DNA of 64,000 nucleotides from Collinsella bouchesdurhonensis (lineage in GTDB: Bacteria > Actinomycetota > Coriobacteriia > Coriobacteriales > Coriobacteriaceae): the NCBI RefSeq assembly GCF_900155365.1, contig NZ_LT699738.1:226596-290595 (forward strand), read 5' to 3'. The notes beneath the pieces are model-generated. The model worked only from the letters and a program-made list of their open reading frames with translations, had not been told where the DNA came from and did no database searches. Shown piece after piece: positions 43,139-51,941 of this stretch. The first letter of the stretch is position 1, and every line of letters starts with the position of its first letter. The position numbers and the translations under genes are program-made.

Positions 43139-43837
43139 ATGAGCACCCGCAGCGCAACATCGAACCACCCAGGCGATGCCGCCTCGCAGCAAAACGAAAC
43201 CCAACCGAGCCAGGACACAGCTGCGCCCACGACTTCCAAGCGCCTGCCCGGAGACGAGCGGCGCCGCAGAATCCTTAAGGCAGTGCGCGTCGTTAGCGCC
43301 GAGCGCGGGGTATCCCATCTCTCGGTATCGGCAGTAGCAAAGCAGGCCGGCTGCACGCGCTCGCTTTTCTACCACTATTTTTCCGATATGGACGCCGCCG
43401 TCGAAGCCGCCATGGACGAGGCTATCGAGGGTTTTGTCAGCGAACTTGAACGCTGGAACGCCAGCCGCACCGTAGGCGACATCGAGGGAGCGCTCGACAG
43501 CGTGGCCCCGCTCTTCAAGCGCCTAGTGGCCGACGGGCACGAGCTGCCGGCCACGCTCACCTCGGGCAGCGGGGCCCTCTACGGCGGTTTTCTCCACCAT
43601 GCAGTCGAGCGCGTTGTGCACTACCTATGCGAAACGACCGTTATCGACTTTACCACCCATCACGAGCTGCGCATCGACCATGTTTACGAGACCTTCTACA
43701 CGCTCGTTATGGGACTGCTCATGTACATTCGCACGCATCCGGATGTGCCCGATGAGACCGTAAAGGACATCATCGCTTCGACGTTGCACATCGAGGGCTA
43801 CACCGCCAAGTACCCGGAACGCCGACCATCCAAATAG
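43139..43837 (+). CDS. TetR-family transcriptional regulator
   Basis: 232 aa. A disordered N-terminus of about 35 residues is followed by the TetR helix-turn-helix (RRRRILKAVRVVSAERGV, VSAVAKQAGCTRSLFYHYFSDMD, about 40-85). The all-helical ligand domain covers the rest. It is divergent from the oxidoreductase gene with two palindromic operators in between, the standard set-up for TetR control. A third matching site upstream of hypB suggests that it regulates nickel/redox genes together. Ligand unknown. The next gene, a DUF5692 membrane protein, begins 78 bp downstream and may be on the same transcript. Confidence 0.88.
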   Translation: MSTRSATSNHPGDAASQQNETQPSQDTAAPTTSKRLPGDERRRRILKAVRVVSAERGVSHLSVSAVAKQAGCTRSLFYHYFSDMDAAVEAAMDEAIEGFVSELERWNASRTVGDIEGALDSVAPLFKRLVADGHELPATLTSGSGALYGGFLHHAVERVVHYLCETTVIDFTTHHELRIDHVYETFYTLVMGLLMYIRTHPDVPDETVKDIIASTLHIEGYTAKYPERRPSK

Positions 43838-43915
43838 GATGTAGCAGCCGCAACTGTTTATTTGCACCCGTCGTGAACGAGAGGGAGAGACGGGCATTAA
43901 GGAAAGGAGAGGGAC

Positions 43916-44923
43916 ATGTTGTTTGATGTTTGGGGGAGCAACACCGGCATCCATTGGCTCGGCTGGGCCATGGTCTTTATCGGCCTGATCGTGCTCAATG
44001 AGGTCGGGCGCCGCAGCAAGGCGGGCGCCGCCATTATCTTTGTCGTGGCACCCCTCGCCATGACCATCTACTGCATCGCCATCGCCGTAGGCGTGGCCAA
44101 CGGGCAGGAGTGGGCACTTACCAACCCCACGCATGTGTACCAGAACAGCTGGTTCCACTACGCCAAGGTTTATGCCGCGCTCGCCGGATGCTGGGGCTTT
44201 ATTGCCATCAAGTACCAGTGGGGCAAGATCGGCAAGGCCAAGTGGTTCCGCGCATGGCCGTTTGTCATCGTGGCCATCAACATCATGATCGCTGTTGTGT
44301 CCGACTTTGAAAGCGCCTACCACTTCTTCGCGCTGGGCGAGACCACCTGGGTCACCTCCGAGGGTGCCACGCAGCTGGCCGGTTGGAATAACGTGTTCAA
44401 CGGCATCGCCGGTATCATCAATATCTTCTGCATGACCGGCTGGTGGAGCGTCTACGCAAGCGAAGACAAGACCGACATGCTGTGGCCCGACATGACCTGG
44501 GTCTACATCATCGCCTACGACATCTGGAACTTCTGCTACACCTACAACTGCCTGCCCACGCATTCTTGGTTCTGCGGCTTTGCCCTGCTGCTTGCGCCCA
44601 CCGTGGCAGCCTTTATCTGGAACAAGGGCGGTTGGATCCAAAACCGCGCCTTCACGCTTGCCATCTGGTGCATGTTCGCGCAGGTATTCCCCTTCTTCCA
44701 GGAGCAGTCCATCTTTGTGACGCACTCCACGCTCGATCCCAATGCGGCACTTGTGGTTTCGATCCTGGCTCTCGTGGCAAACGTCGCCGCGATTATCTAC
44801 ATTGTCTATCGCGCCAAGAAGCTCGGCCGCAATCCCTACAAGCAGGATGTCTTTGAGGGCACCCGCGACTGGGAGATTGCAACTGCTCGCCGCGCCAAGG
44901 TTGATTACGCCCATATGGACTAG
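43916..44923 (+). CDS. DUF5692 family membrane protein
   Basis: 335 aa with about nine membrane helices. It is unusually rich in Trp, Tyr and Phe (for example TWVYIIAYDIWNFCYTYNCLPTHSW). This matches the DUF5692 family as I recall it from gut anaerobes, whose role is unknown. AAAGGAGAGGG precedes the ATG. The position after tetR, and between the oxidoreductase and hypB genes, suggests a link to redox or nickel functions, but nothing in the sequence shows this. Its terminator (45008-45052) lies within a repeated element. Confidence 0.8.
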   Translation: MLFDVWGSNTGIHWLGWAMVFIGLIVLNEVGRRSKAGAAIIFVVAPLAMTIYCIAIAVGVANGQEWALTNPTHVYQNSWFHYAKVYAALAGCWGFIAIKYQWGKIGKAKWFRAWPFVIVAINIMIAVVSDFESAYHFFALGETTWVTSEGATQLAGWNNVFNGIAGIINIFCMTGWWSVYASEDKTDMLWPDMTWVYIIAYDIWNFCYTYNCLPTHSWFCGFALLLAPTVAAFIWNKGGWIQNRAFTLAIWCMFAQVFPFFQEQSIFVTHSTLDPNAALVVSILALVANVAAIIYIVYRAKKLGRNPYKQDVFEGTRDWEIATARRAKVDYAHMD

Positions 44924-44956
44924 TGCCGGCTCGCGCCTATTGGACCGTCACCTCCA

Positions 44957-45102
44957 AAATAGACGGTTATAGGTAGGTTGTCGGCAAATTGCCAAGTAGC
45001 CTAAAGAAAAACCCAGGAAAGCAGTTTACAAGCTCGCTTTCCTGGGTTTTTTGCGTCTCTACTTTAAAGAAGCGCTTAAACCTACCTATAACCGTCTTTT
45101 TT
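44957..45102. repeat. Inverted-end repeat element, copy 1
   Basis: A 146-bp element whose 24-bp ends are inverted copies (44957-44980 and 45079-45102, core GACGGTTATAGGTAGGTT; only one or two mismatches). It lies between the convergent DUF5692 and hypB genes. A second element with matching ends is at 49770-49907, and the inner flanks also match in part (GTCT-C-TACTT and CGCTT-AACC). It has no coding capacity, as expected of a MITE-like or palindromic repeat. This copy also carries a terminator hairpin (45008-45022 with 45036-45050). Confidence 0.75.
45008..45052 (+). terminator. Terminator of the DUF5692 gene inside repeat copy 1
   Basis: A 15-bp perfect stem (45008-45022 with 45036-45050) with T-rich 3' arm and two more T. 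It is about 85 bp past the DUF5692 stop. Confidence 0.75.
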
Positions 45103-45171
45103 AGATTGTCCAAGCGGTTTTGGCCGGGGCTTCATGCGTCGAGGGCGGGCAAATGCGTCGATTCCCGCCGG

Positions 45172-45858
45172 CTACGCGCCCGCCTTCCATGCGGCAACGC
45201 GATCGCGAAGCCACTGCGCCCACTGGTCGATCCCCTCGCCCGTCTTTGCGCAGATAGGGATGATGGTGGCATTGGGGTTGCGCATGAGGATATTCTCGCG
45301 TGCGCGCTCCATGCTAAAGGTGTCGAATATCGGCAGCGCATCGATCTTGTTGATAAGCACAACGTCGCAAATGGAAAACATGAGCGGATATTTGAGCGGT
45401 TTGTCGTCGCCCTCCGGGACCGAAAGAATCATCGCATTGGCGCAGGCTCCCGTATCGAACTCCGCAGGACACACCAGATTGCCCACGTTCTCGAGAATCG
45501 CCAGGTCAACATGGTCGGAATTCTCGTCAAGCAAGGCGTCCAGGCCCTGCTCTGTCATATATGCGTCCAGATGGCACATACCGCCCGTGTGAAGCTGGAT
45601 AGCGCGGGCGCCGGTTCGAGCGATTGTCTTCGCGTCAACGTCCGAGTCGATATCTGCCTCCATAACCGCCAAGGACATATCGTCGCGCAGAGCCTCGATC
45701 GTACGCGTGAGCGTCGTGGTCTTGCCCGAACCCGGGCTCGACATCAGATTGAGCAGAAACGTCCCCTGAGCACGCAAACGCTCACGAAGCCCATCGGCAT
45801 GGGCGTCGTTATTCGCAAACACGCTCTGCTTGATTTCCAGCACTCGTACGTCTTCCAT
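45172..45858 (-). CDS. hypB: Hydrogenase nickel GTPase HypB
   Basis: 228 aa, G3E-family GTPase that drives nickel insertion with HypA. The P-loop is SSPGSGKTTTLTR (about 40-52). EADIDSDVDAKTI, GGMCHLDA (metal-binding Cys/His at the dimer interface), LENVGNLVCPAEFD, LINKIDALP and PICAKTGEG follow. It lacks an N-terminal His-rich nickel-storage tail. ATG at 45858 has AAGGGA upstream. It stands alone, away from hypA (39.6 kb), with a TTGAC-N5-GTCAA operator 77 bp upstream that matches those near the oxidoreductase gene. No other hyp genes are in the window. Confidence 0.93.
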   Translation of the reverse strand: MEDVRVLEIKQSVFANNDAHADGLRERLRAQGTFLLNLMSSPGSGKTTTLTRTIEALRDDMSLAVMEADIDSDVDAKTIARTGARAIQLHTGGMCHLDAYMTEQGLDALLDENSDHVDLAILENVGNLVCPAEFDTGACANAMILSVPEGDDKPLKYPLMFSICDVVLINKIDALPIFDTFSMERARENILMRNPNATIIPICAKTGEGIDQWAQWLRDRVAAWKAGA

Positions 45859-45934
45859 GTATCGTCCCTTCTTTATCTGCCAAACAAGGCAGGCATCGCA
45901 TGATTCGCTCATCCATCAGTATCACTGTCTTATG

Positions 45935-45961
45935 TTGACACATTGTCAACAATATTCAAGA
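45935..45961. promoter_or_regulatory. TTGAC-N5-GTCAA operator upstream of hypB
   Basis: A 15-bp palindrome, TTGACACATTGTCAA (45935-45949), is followed by CAATATTCAAGA exactly as at the tetR/oxidoreductase region. A minus-strand -35 TTGAAT lies at the same offset in both places. It lies between divergent hypB and the small membrane gene at 46089 and may serve either. Confidence 0.65.
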
Positions 45962-46088
45962 GGGCGACACCAAGCGACCTTTCTCTCTTCTGAGCAAGCC
46001 AATTAAAGCTGGCATATCGTCATATTCCCCAGCAAGGCGGGGTATCATGTGTCTCGTTTCAAGCCCTCATATCCTTGGAGAAATCCCC

Positions 46089-46490
46089 ATGTCCAGCAAC
46101 CGCAAGATGCTCAAAATCCTAAGCCTCGCCCAGATTGTCTTTGCCGTCCTTTGCTTTGTGATGGCATCGCTTGTTTTCAATGGCACACCGCGTGTGGAAG
46201 GAGACGCTGACGTTCTCACCTTCTTGACGGCCAATCTCGACGCCGTCCTGTGCACGGTCGCCGCCTTCCTCACGGCCTTTTGCGCCATTGATGGCATCAA
46301 GGGCGCCAACCGCCCCAGCGCCCTGGGGGCACATCTTGTTGTTGCCATCCTGGTTGCCATAGCAGGCGCGGCGGCATGCGCCCTCTCCCCCGCTGTCCAG
46401 GGCCTCTCCGTTGTGTGCGCCCTCGACGCCGTGTTGGCGATTGCCGCCGCCGTCTTTGACAAGAAAGTGCGTGCTGAAATCGACCGCTAA
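46089..46490 (+). CDS. Small four-helix membrane protein, paralogue of 6984-7355
   Basis: 133 aa. Four hydrophobic helices (about 10-30, 48-68, 76-98, 100-122) leave only short polar ends. It shares layout and scattered identity with the protein at 6984-7355: RKMLKILSL at the start, IKGANRPS after helix 2, and a similar third and fourth helix. Family and role unknown. ATG at 46089 has GGAG upstream. The longer frame from 46047 adds 14 residues without a ribosome site. A strong terminator follows at 46536-46573. Confidence 0.65.
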   Translation: MSSNRKMLKILSLAQIVFAVLCFVMASLVFNGTPRVEGDADVLTFLTANLDAVLCTVAAFLTAFCAIDGIKGANRPSALGAHLVVAILVAIAGAAACALSPAVQGLSVVCALDAVLAIAAAVFDKKVRAEIDR

Positions 46491-46535
46491 GCAAACGGGA
46501 GAACATCTAGGCTTTGGCCATCCCCTCTAAACGCA

Positions 46536-46573
46536 AAGGCACCGCTGCGAGAAGGTTCTTGCAGCGGTGCCTT
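46536..46573. terminator. Bidirectional terminator hairpin
   Basis: A 13-bp perfect stem (46536-46548 with 46561-46573) and 12-nt loop lie between two convergent genes, with AAA before and TTGTTC after. It probably serves both. Confidence 0.8.
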
Positions 46574-46621
46574 GTTCATGTCAACTAGACCTCAAAGCCT
46601 CAGTAAAATAAGCGTCCCGGG

Positions 46622-46789
46622 TTAATCCCAAGGGTCGCGCTCGAACAGCGGCTCGCGCTCAGGGCGTCGATCGGAATACGGGTCGTAACCGTCATCGTCC
46701 TCGTTCTCCGCACGAATAAACGGGTCTTTGGGCTTGAGTGCCACCTTGACCTCAGCTGTCGTCTTCTTATTGCCCTTATCGCTTGCCAT
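46622..46789 (-). CDS. Small 55-aa acidic hypothetical protein
   Basis: A short gene of 55 codons from ATG at 46789 to TAA at 46622. The product begins MASDKGNKKTTAEVKVALKP and ends ERDPWD. The N-terminus is Lys-rich; the C-terminus is acidic with Asp, Glu, Arg and Pro. No membrane segment or Cys is present. GGGGAG lies five bases before the ATG, a terminator follows, and third codon positions are G/C-rich, so it looks real. I do not know the family. It lies downstream of, and in line with, clpB but after the clpB terminator is counted on the same strand it would need its own promoter. Confidence 0.65.
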   Translation of the reverse strand: MASDKGNKKTTAEVKVALKPKDPFIRAENEDDDGYDPYSDRRPEREPLFERDPWD

Positions 46790-46835
46790 ATCCGCTCCCC
46801 AATCGTCGTTGGCACCATCCTAGCATGCACCGCAC

Positions 46836-46873
46836 GCAAAAGGCTCGGCCCCCAGTTGCCTGGAAGCCGAGCC
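46836..46873 (-). terminator. Terminator of clpB
   Basis: On the minus strand GGCTCGGC (46866-46873) pairs with GCCGAGCC (46842-46849) and is followed by TTTTGCG, 34 bp past the clpB stop. Confidence 0.75.
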
Positions 46874-46906
46874 AGATCGTACAAGGGACCTTAGACGCCC
46901 GCGACG

Positions 46907-49558
46907 CTACTCCTCCGGTGCCTCAAACGGGGCATCGAGAACCTCGTCGCCTGAGGCAGAAGCCTTAGGCTCCACACCTGCGACCTCAAACTTACCGTCG
47001 GAGTCCACATCGAGTGAAATCTTGTCGCCCTCGTGAGCGCGGCCGTCGATAATCGCCGCGGCAATGGCGTCCACCACCTCGCGCTGGACCAGACGCTTGA
47101 GCGGACGAGCACCAAACACAGGGTCCAGACCGCCCACAGCGAGCATCTGCTTGGCAGCAGGTGTGATCTCGAGCTCCATGCGCTCCTTTGCCAGGCGGGC
47201 GCGCACATCCTTAAGCTGGATGTCGACGATCTTTTGAATCTGCTCCATGCCAAGCGGATGGAACACCACGATGTCGTCGATACGGTTGAGGAACTCGGGG
47301 CGGAAGGTCTTGGCCATCGCAGCGTCAACCTGACGGCGCATCTCGGCCTCGTCCTTGCCCGAAAGCTCGGCAATCGCACTAGAGCCAACGTTGGACGTCA
47401 TGATGATGATCGTGTTCTTGAAAGACACCTGGCGGCCCTGGCCATCGGTCAAGCGGCCATCGTCGAGTACCTGCAACAAGATATTGAAGACATCCGGGTG
47501 AGCCTTCTCCATCTCATCGAGCAAGATCACGCTGTACGGACGACGACGCACGGCCTCGGTAAGCTGGCCGCCCTCGTCGTAGCCCACATATCCCGGAGGA
47601 GCACCGATCAGACGTTGGACCGAGAACTTCTCCATGTACTCAGACATGTCGATACGCACGAGCGCGCGCTCATCGTCGAACAGGCACTCGGCAAGCGCCT
47701 TGGCAAGCTCGGTCTTGCCCACGCCGGTGGGGCCCAGGAAGAAGAAGCTGCCGATAGGCTTATCGGGGTCGGAAAGGCCCGCGCGACTGCGGCGTACGGC
47801 AGCGGCGACGGCAGACACGGCCTCGTCCTGACCGATAACGCGCTTATGCAGCTCGCCCTCGAGATTCTTGAGCTTATCGAGCTCACCCTGCATCATCTTG
47901 GAAACGGGCACGCCGGTCCACGCGCTCACGACCTCGGCAATCTCGTCGGACGTCACTTGCTCGTTGAGACCCTCGCCGTCCTTGCCCTTTTGCTTCTCGA
48001 GCGCCGCCTCGGCAGCCTGAATCTCCTGAGTCAAAACCGGAATCACACTAAAGCGCAGCTCGGAGGCGCGAGCAAGGTCGCCGTCGCGCGTGGCACGCTC
48101 CTCTTCGCTCTTGGCGTCGTCGAGCTTACCTTTGAGCTCCTGCACGTGGTCGATCGCGTTTTTCTGGTTGAGCCAGCCCGCCTTTTGCACGTTGAGCTTT
48201 TCTTGGACCTCCGCAATCTCTTGGCGCAAAGTCTCCAAGCGCTCCTTGGAGGCATCGTCTGTCTCCTTCATGAGCGCCTGCTCCTCAATCTGCATCTGCG
48301 TGAGCTGACGCGTTGTGGCGTCAATCTCCACCGGCATGGAATCGAGCTCCATGCGCAGACGGCTTGCAGCCTCGTCTACCAAGTCGATGGCCTTGTCGGG
48401 CAAGAAACGGTCGGCAATATAGCGGTCGGAAAGATCGGCTGCGGCCACCAGCGCACTATCGGTGATATGTACGCCATGGAAAATCTCGTACTTCTCCTTC
48501 AGGCCACGCAGGATAGAGATGGTGTCCTCAACGGTGGGCTCGCTTACCAGCACCGTCTGGAAACGACGCGCAAGGGCGGCATCCTTCTCGATGTACTTGC
48601 GATACTCGTCGAGCGTAGTGGCACCGATGGCGTGCAGGGCACCGCGAGCAAGCGCCGGCTTCAAGATGTTACCGGCGTCCATCGAGCCCTCGGTAGCGCC
48701 CGCGCCCACGATGGTGTGGAGCTCATCGATGAACAGGATAACCTTGCCGTCCGACTTCTCGACCTCTTTGAGCACGGCCTTCAAGCGGTCCTCAAACTCG
48801 CCGCGATACTTGGCGCCAGCCACCAGGGCGCTCATGTCCAACTCGATAAGGTCGCGGTCGCGCAGCGTGCTGGGCACGTCGCCAGCCACAATACGCTGGG
48901 CGATGCCCTCGACGATAGCGGTCTTGCCCACGCCGGGCTCGCCGATCAGCACCGGGTTGTTCTTGGTACGGCGCGAAAGAACCTGAATGGTACGGCGAAT
49001 CTCGTCGGTACGGCCAATGACCGGGTCGAGCTTGCCCGCACGAGCCAAATCGCAGATATTGCGGCCGTACTGCTCCAGCGCCTCGAACTGGGTCTTGTCC
49101 TCGGCAGAGGTAACGCGATCATCGCCGCGCAACTCCTCGTAGACCTGCTCGATGCGCTCGCGCGTAACGCCCGCGTTGTTAAGGATGCGCCCCGCGTCCC
49201 CCTTGTCCTCGGCGAGTGCCATGAGCAGGTGCTCGGTCACCACAAAGGAGTCGCCCATCTTGGAGGCCTTCTTCTCGGCCTGATTGAGCACGCGGACCAT
49301 GTCGTTGGAAAGCCCAATCTGTGCACCATCGCCCGAGACCTTGGGAGCGCTGTCGATTGCCTTCTGCGCAGCCGCCGCGAGCGAGGAGGCGTCGGCGCCA
49401 ATGCGCTCGATGATCACGGAGATATTGCGCTCGCCAGCACCCAGCAGCGCCGCAAGCAGGTGCACGGGCTCGACCGCGCCCGCTTGAGCGTCGGATGCGA
49501 TGCCAATGGCCGTTTGGAGAGCCTCGCGAGAAGTCATTGCCAACTTATCGATTCTCAT
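46907..49558 (-). CDS. clpB: Disaggregase ClpB
   Basis: 883 aa, full-length AAA+ unfoldase that pulls proteins out of aggregates with DnaK. The N-domain (1-145) is followed by NBD1 with Walker A GEPGVGKT (about 205), the coiled-coil M-domain (about 405-520) that docks DnaK, and NBD2 with Walker [10 protein letters not shown] (about 605) and the sensor region. [15 protein letters not shown] closes NBD2. It ends with a 40-residue acidic tail. ATG at 49558 (MRIDKLAM) has AGAGGTGA upstream; a codon three residues earlier is possible. The promoter region carries the same heat-shock operator as dnaK (49685-49712). Confidence 0.97.
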   Translation of the reverse strand: MRIDKLAMTSREALQTAIGIASDAQAGAVEPVHLLAALLGAGERNISVIIERIGADASSLAAAAQKAIDSAPKVSGDGAQIGLSNDMVRVLNQAEKKASKMGDSFVVTEHLLMALAEDKGDAGRILNNAGVTRERIEQVYEELRGDDRVTSAEDKTQFEALEQYGRNICDLARAGKLDPVIGRTDEIRRTIQVLSRRTKNNPVLIGEPGVGKTAIVEGIAQRIVAGDVPSTLRDRDLIELDMSALVAGAKYRGEFEDRLKAVLKEVEKSDGKVILFIDELHTIVGAGATEGSMDAGNILKPALARGALHAIGATTLDEYRKYIEKDAALARRFQTVLVSEPTVEDTISILRGLKEKYEIFHGVHITDSALVAAADLSDRYIADRFLPDKAIDLVDEAASRLRMELDSMPVEIDATTRQLTQMQIEEQALMKETDDASKERLETLRQEIAEVQEKLNVQKAGWLNQKNAIDHVQELKGKLDDAKSEEERATRDGDLARASELRFSVIPVLTQEIQAAEAALEKQKGKDGEGLNEQVTSDEIAEVVSAWTGVPVSKMMQGELDKLKNLEGELHKRVIGQDEAVSAVAAAVRRSRAGLSDPDKPIGSFFFLGPTGVGKTELAKALAECLFDDERALVRIDMSEYMEKFSVQRLIGAPPGYVGYDEGGQLTEAVRRRPYSVILLDEMEKAHPDVFNILLQVLDDGRLTDGQGRQVSFKNTIIIMTSNVGSSAIAELSGKDEAEMRRQVDAAMAKTFRPEFLNRIDDIVVFHPLGMEQIQKIVDIQLKDVRARLAKERMELEITPAAKQMLAVGGLDPVFGARPLKRLVQREVVDAIAAAIIDGRAHEGDKISLDVDSDGKFEVAGVEPKASASGDEVLDAPFEAPEE

Positions 49559-49684
49559 ATATCTCACCTCTCATATAGGTGTTGCCCGCAGCGCGGGCGA
49601 TGCTCGCGCCGGGGCGACCGCCCTACGGGGCGGTGTCCTGTTGTTCGAGAGGTATTGTTACCGGATATGCCCCAAGTTATACAT

Positions 49685-49712
49685 AAATCTAAGTCTATCT
49701 ATATAAGATTTT
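49685..49712 (-). promoter_or_regulatory. Heat-shock operator of clpB, probable HspR site
   Basis: AAATCTAAGTC, five variable bases, ATATAAGATTTT. The same 11 and 12 bp flank a different 5-bp centre upstream of dnaK (54805-54832). The arms form an imperfect palindrome (AAATCT.A against T.AGATTT). On the minus strand a -10-like TATAAC lies at the same distance as the TATATT in front of dnaK. HspR is encoded in this window and is the likely binder, though the arms differ from the classical HAIR consensus. Confidence 0.7.
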
Positions 49713-49769
49713 ATGAGTCGTCTACTGCAGGGACAGCGCAGGACGTGATTTGGCGCAAAGCGCGCCTGT

Positions 49770-49907
49770 AAAAAATACGGTTATAGGTATGTTTGGACAA
49801 GATACGCGAATATCTCGGCTTTTCGACACCATTTATGCAGGAAAAACAACTCAATGGATCCTGTCTACTTAGATTTTCGCTTTAACCTACCTATAACCAT
49901 ATTTTTT
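49770..49907. repeat. Inverted-end repeat element, copy 2
   Basis: A 138-bp element whose 24-bp ends are inverted copies (49770-49793 and 49884-49907, core TACGGTTATAGGTA and TACCTATAACC-T), matching copy 1 at 44957-45102. The centre differs from copy 1 except near the right end (GTCTACTT..CGCTTTAACC). No open frame of note. It lies between the clpB operator and the terminator of the upstream unit. Confidence 0.75.
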
Positions 49908-50042
49908 GAAGCAGAGGTCCCGAAAGGCCCCACTCCTGCCCAAGGTTTATTCAAGCGCAGGCGTATCGCCGACCAGCTAACGCCCGCACAGCCCATGTCA
50001 ACACCCGGAACAGGGTGTCCCAAACGGAACGACCCTGCTTGC

Positions 50043-50076
50043 GAAAAAGCCCGCCGGAGCGTTAGCTCCGGCGGGC
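50043..50076 (-). terminator. Terminator of the dnaK-hspR unit
   Basis: A 12-bp perfect stem (50065-50076 with 50049-50060) with a 4-nt loop is followed by TTTTTCG on the minus strand, 38 bp past the small membrane gene. Confidence 0.85.
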
Positions 50077-50113
50077 CTCACCGCACAAAGTAACCCCAGG
50101 CAGGGATGCGAAA

Positions 50114-50431
50114 CTACTTCCAGTCAATACGACGCTTTGTGGCAAAAGCGCCCGCTGCCAGGCCGACAACAAGCACAACAATAGCCCCCACAACAGCGGG
50201 AACGGTCGCCACATAGGACGCCACAAAGGAAACGAGCACAAACAGAAACGCCGCTTCCAGGCAAAAGAGCGCCACCTCATAGCACGCTTGATGCTCGCTT
50301 TCGCAGCCGCGCGCCTGCGCCGCGGCATCGAACACCTCGTTGAGGCGAGGCGACTTACGCATCATGAGCAAGGCGCCCAAAATCATGAAGATGACGCCAA
50401 TGCACCCAAAAATAGCCTGAATTACCTGCAT
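50114..50431 (-). CDS. Small three-helix membrane protein
   Basis: 105 aa with helices at about 3-23, 52-70 and 74-96, and a polar loop (RKSPRLNEVFDAAAQARGCESEHQAC) between the first two. Family not recognised. It lies 9 bp after hspR with AGGGGC before its ATG, so it is the last gene of the dnaK-grpE-dnaJ-hspR transcript and is probably heat-inducible. A role in envelope stress is possible but only by position. Confidence 0.65.
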   Translation of the reverse strand: MQVIQAIFGCIGVIFMILGALLMMRKSPRLNEVFDAAAQARGCESEHQACYEVALFCLEAAFLFVLVSFVASYVATVPAVVGAIVVLVVGLAAGAFATKRRIDWK

Positions 50432-50440
50432 AAACAGCCC

Positions 50441-50845
50441 CTACTGGCCAAGCAGGCCACGCAGAACCTGCTGAGGATCGCCCGAGCCATCACGCGGAAC
50501 CAACGCGGTGATCTTCTTTTGCATCTTGAACTCGTGCAATTCTTCCTCGAGCTGGCGCACGCGGGAGCGAAGCTTCTCGTTTTCGCGCTCACGCTCCTCC
50601 GAGCGCTCTTTCATATCGAGGATGCGTACCACGCCAGCCAAATTAATGCCCTCGTCGGTAAGCTGGTTGATAAGCTCCAGACGCTCGATGTCGGCACGCG
50701 AGTACAAACGCGTGTTGCCACCCGAGCGCTGCGGGTTCACCAAACCCTTGGACTCATAGACACGCAGCGTCTGAGGGTGCATGCCCGTGAGCTCTGCCGC
50801 CACGCTGATCATGTACAGCGGCTTATTCCTGTTGTCATCGGCCAT
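50441..50845 (-). CDS. hspR: Heat-shock repressor HspR
   Basis: 134 aa, MerR superfamily. The N-terminal winged helix-turn-helix (YMISVAAELTGMHPQTLRVYESKGLVNPQRSGGNTRLYS split over residues 11-50) is typical of HspR, which represses dnaK and clpB and needs DnaK as co-repressor. IERLELINQLTDEGINLAGVVRIL and a coiled coil (about 80-113) follow. It lies in the classical dnaK-grpE-dnaJ-hspR order of actinobacteria, 54 bp after dnaJ. Matching operators upstream of dnaK and clpB are its likely sites. Confidence 0.92.
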   Translation of the reverse strand: MADDNRNKPLYMISVAAELTGMHPQTLRVYESKGLVNPQRSGGNTRLYSRADIERLELINQLTDEGINLAGVVRILDMKERSEERERENEKLRSRVRQLEEELHEFKMQKKITALVPRDGSGDPQQVLRGLLGQ

Positions 50846-50899
50846 GGCCCTCAGCCTGCTTTCAATCGACTACCCCACCATGGTACACAGTTGGGGTCG

Positions 50900-51865
50900 C
50901 TAGAACTTTGCGAAGTACTTGTTAACCTCTGCGCGGTAATCGCGCGTGTCCTCCTTGCGGAGCTTCTCGAACACCTTGCGCTCGTCGTCGGTAAGATGCT
51001 CGGGCACGACAACCTCGATCTCGACGATCAAAGCACCCGTGCGGCCACGATGCGAAACGTCCGGCGCTCCCAGGCCCTTGCAGCGGAACTTCTTGCCCGT
51101 CTGCGTACCTGCGGGGATGTCCAACTTGACCTTGGAGCCACCCGGAGTAGGAACCTCAATCTGGCATCCCAGCGCAGCCTCGGTATACGAGACGGGCACC
51201 GTCATGGTTACATCGGCGCGCTTGCGTTTGAACAGCGGATGCTCCTGCACGCGTACGGTAACCACCAGGTCGCCGCGTCCGCCGCCACCGGTGCCGTATT
51301 CGCCACGACCCTTAAAGCGCATCTTGCCGCCGTCTACCGCACCAGCAGGAATGGAGATGGTGATAGCCTGGGGCTCGCCCGTCGAGGGGACACGATAGTT
51401 GACCTTCTGGGTCACGCCACGAAACGCGTCGTCTGCCGAAACCTCGACATCTACCGAGAGGTCACCTCCACGCGAGGCCCTACTGCGAGGCTGGCCGCCA
51501 AAACCGCCGAAGCCCCCAAAGCCGCCAAAGCCCTCAAAATTTTGAGCCCAATCCGAGCCGCCCACGCCTTCGCCGCGCATGACGCTGCTCAAAATATCGT
51601 CCCAAGGAACGTTCTGGCCGCTATAGCCACGCGCACCGCCGGCACCGGGAATGCCTCCGAAGGCGAGCATCTGGTCGTACTCTTTACGCTTCTTCTCGTT
51701 TGAAAGCGTATCGTACGCCTCGGAAATCTCCTTGAACTTTGCCTCGTCACCGCCCGCATCGGGATGGTACTTTTGCGCGAGTTTCCTAAACGCAGACTTG
51801 ATCTCTTTATTGGTGGCGTTTTTCGAAACGCCCAAAACATCGTAGAACGTCTTATTGCCAGCCAT
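50900..51865 (-). CDS. dnaJ: DnaJ-type co-chaperone without zinc-finger domain
   Basis: 321 aa. The J-domain (1-70, YHPDAGGDE carrying HPD) activates DnaK ATPase. A Gly/Phe-rich linker includes four GFG repeats (about 112-125). Two C-terminal substrate-binding domains follow (about 140-300). The four CxxCxGxG repeats of class A DnaJ are missing, so this is a class B (CbpA-like) co-chaperone; a class A DnaJ may exist elsewhere. It is 76 bp after grpE, with a terminator-like hairpin in between, so dnaJ-hspR may be made at a lower level than dnaK-grpE. Confidence 0.92.
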   Translation of the reverse strand: MAGNKTFYDVLGVSKNATNKEIKSAFRKLAQKYHPDAGGDEAKFKEISEAYDTLSNEKKRKEYDQMLAFGGIPGAGGARGYSGQNVPWDDILSSVMRGEGVGGSDWAQNFEGFGGFGGFGGFGGQPRSRASRGGDLSVDVEVSADDAFRGVTQKVNYRVPSTGEPQAITISIPAGAVDGGKMRFKGRGEYGTGGGGRGDLVVTVRVQEHPLFKRKRADVTMTVPVSYTEAALGCQIEVPTPGGSKVKLDIPAGTQTGKKFRCKGLGAPDVSHRGRTGALIVEIEVVVPEHLTDDERKVFEKLRKEDTRDYRAEVNKYFAKF

Positions 51866-51901
51866 GGTTTTGCCCTCCTTTCGAGAGCGAGGATCATCAA
51901 G

Positions 51902-51935
51902 ATTAAAAGGGCCCCAGGCGAATGCCCGAGGCCCT
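51902..51935 (-). terminator. Intrinsic terminator between grpE and dnaJ
   Basis: On the minus strand a 12-bp stem with two G-T pairs (51924-51935 with 51908-51919) and a 4-nt loop is followed by TTTTAATC. It lies inside the heat-shock operon and may act as a partial terminator. Confidence 0.6.
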
Positions 51936-51941
51936 CAGGTG

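Larger units (their letters stand above)
49559..50113. other. clpB upstream region with operator and repeat copy 2
   Basis: This 555-bp stretch holds, from left to right, the clpB leader, the shared heat-shock operator (49685-49712), the second inverted-end repeat (49770-49907), a gene-free 135 bp, and the terminator (50043-50076) of the small membrane gene. No protein gene is convincing. Confidence 0.6.

Noticed and set aside
49854..50093. 79-codon plus-strand frame between clpB and the small membrane gene
   Set aside because: It runs through the inverted-end repeat and the terminator hairpin and has no ribosome site.
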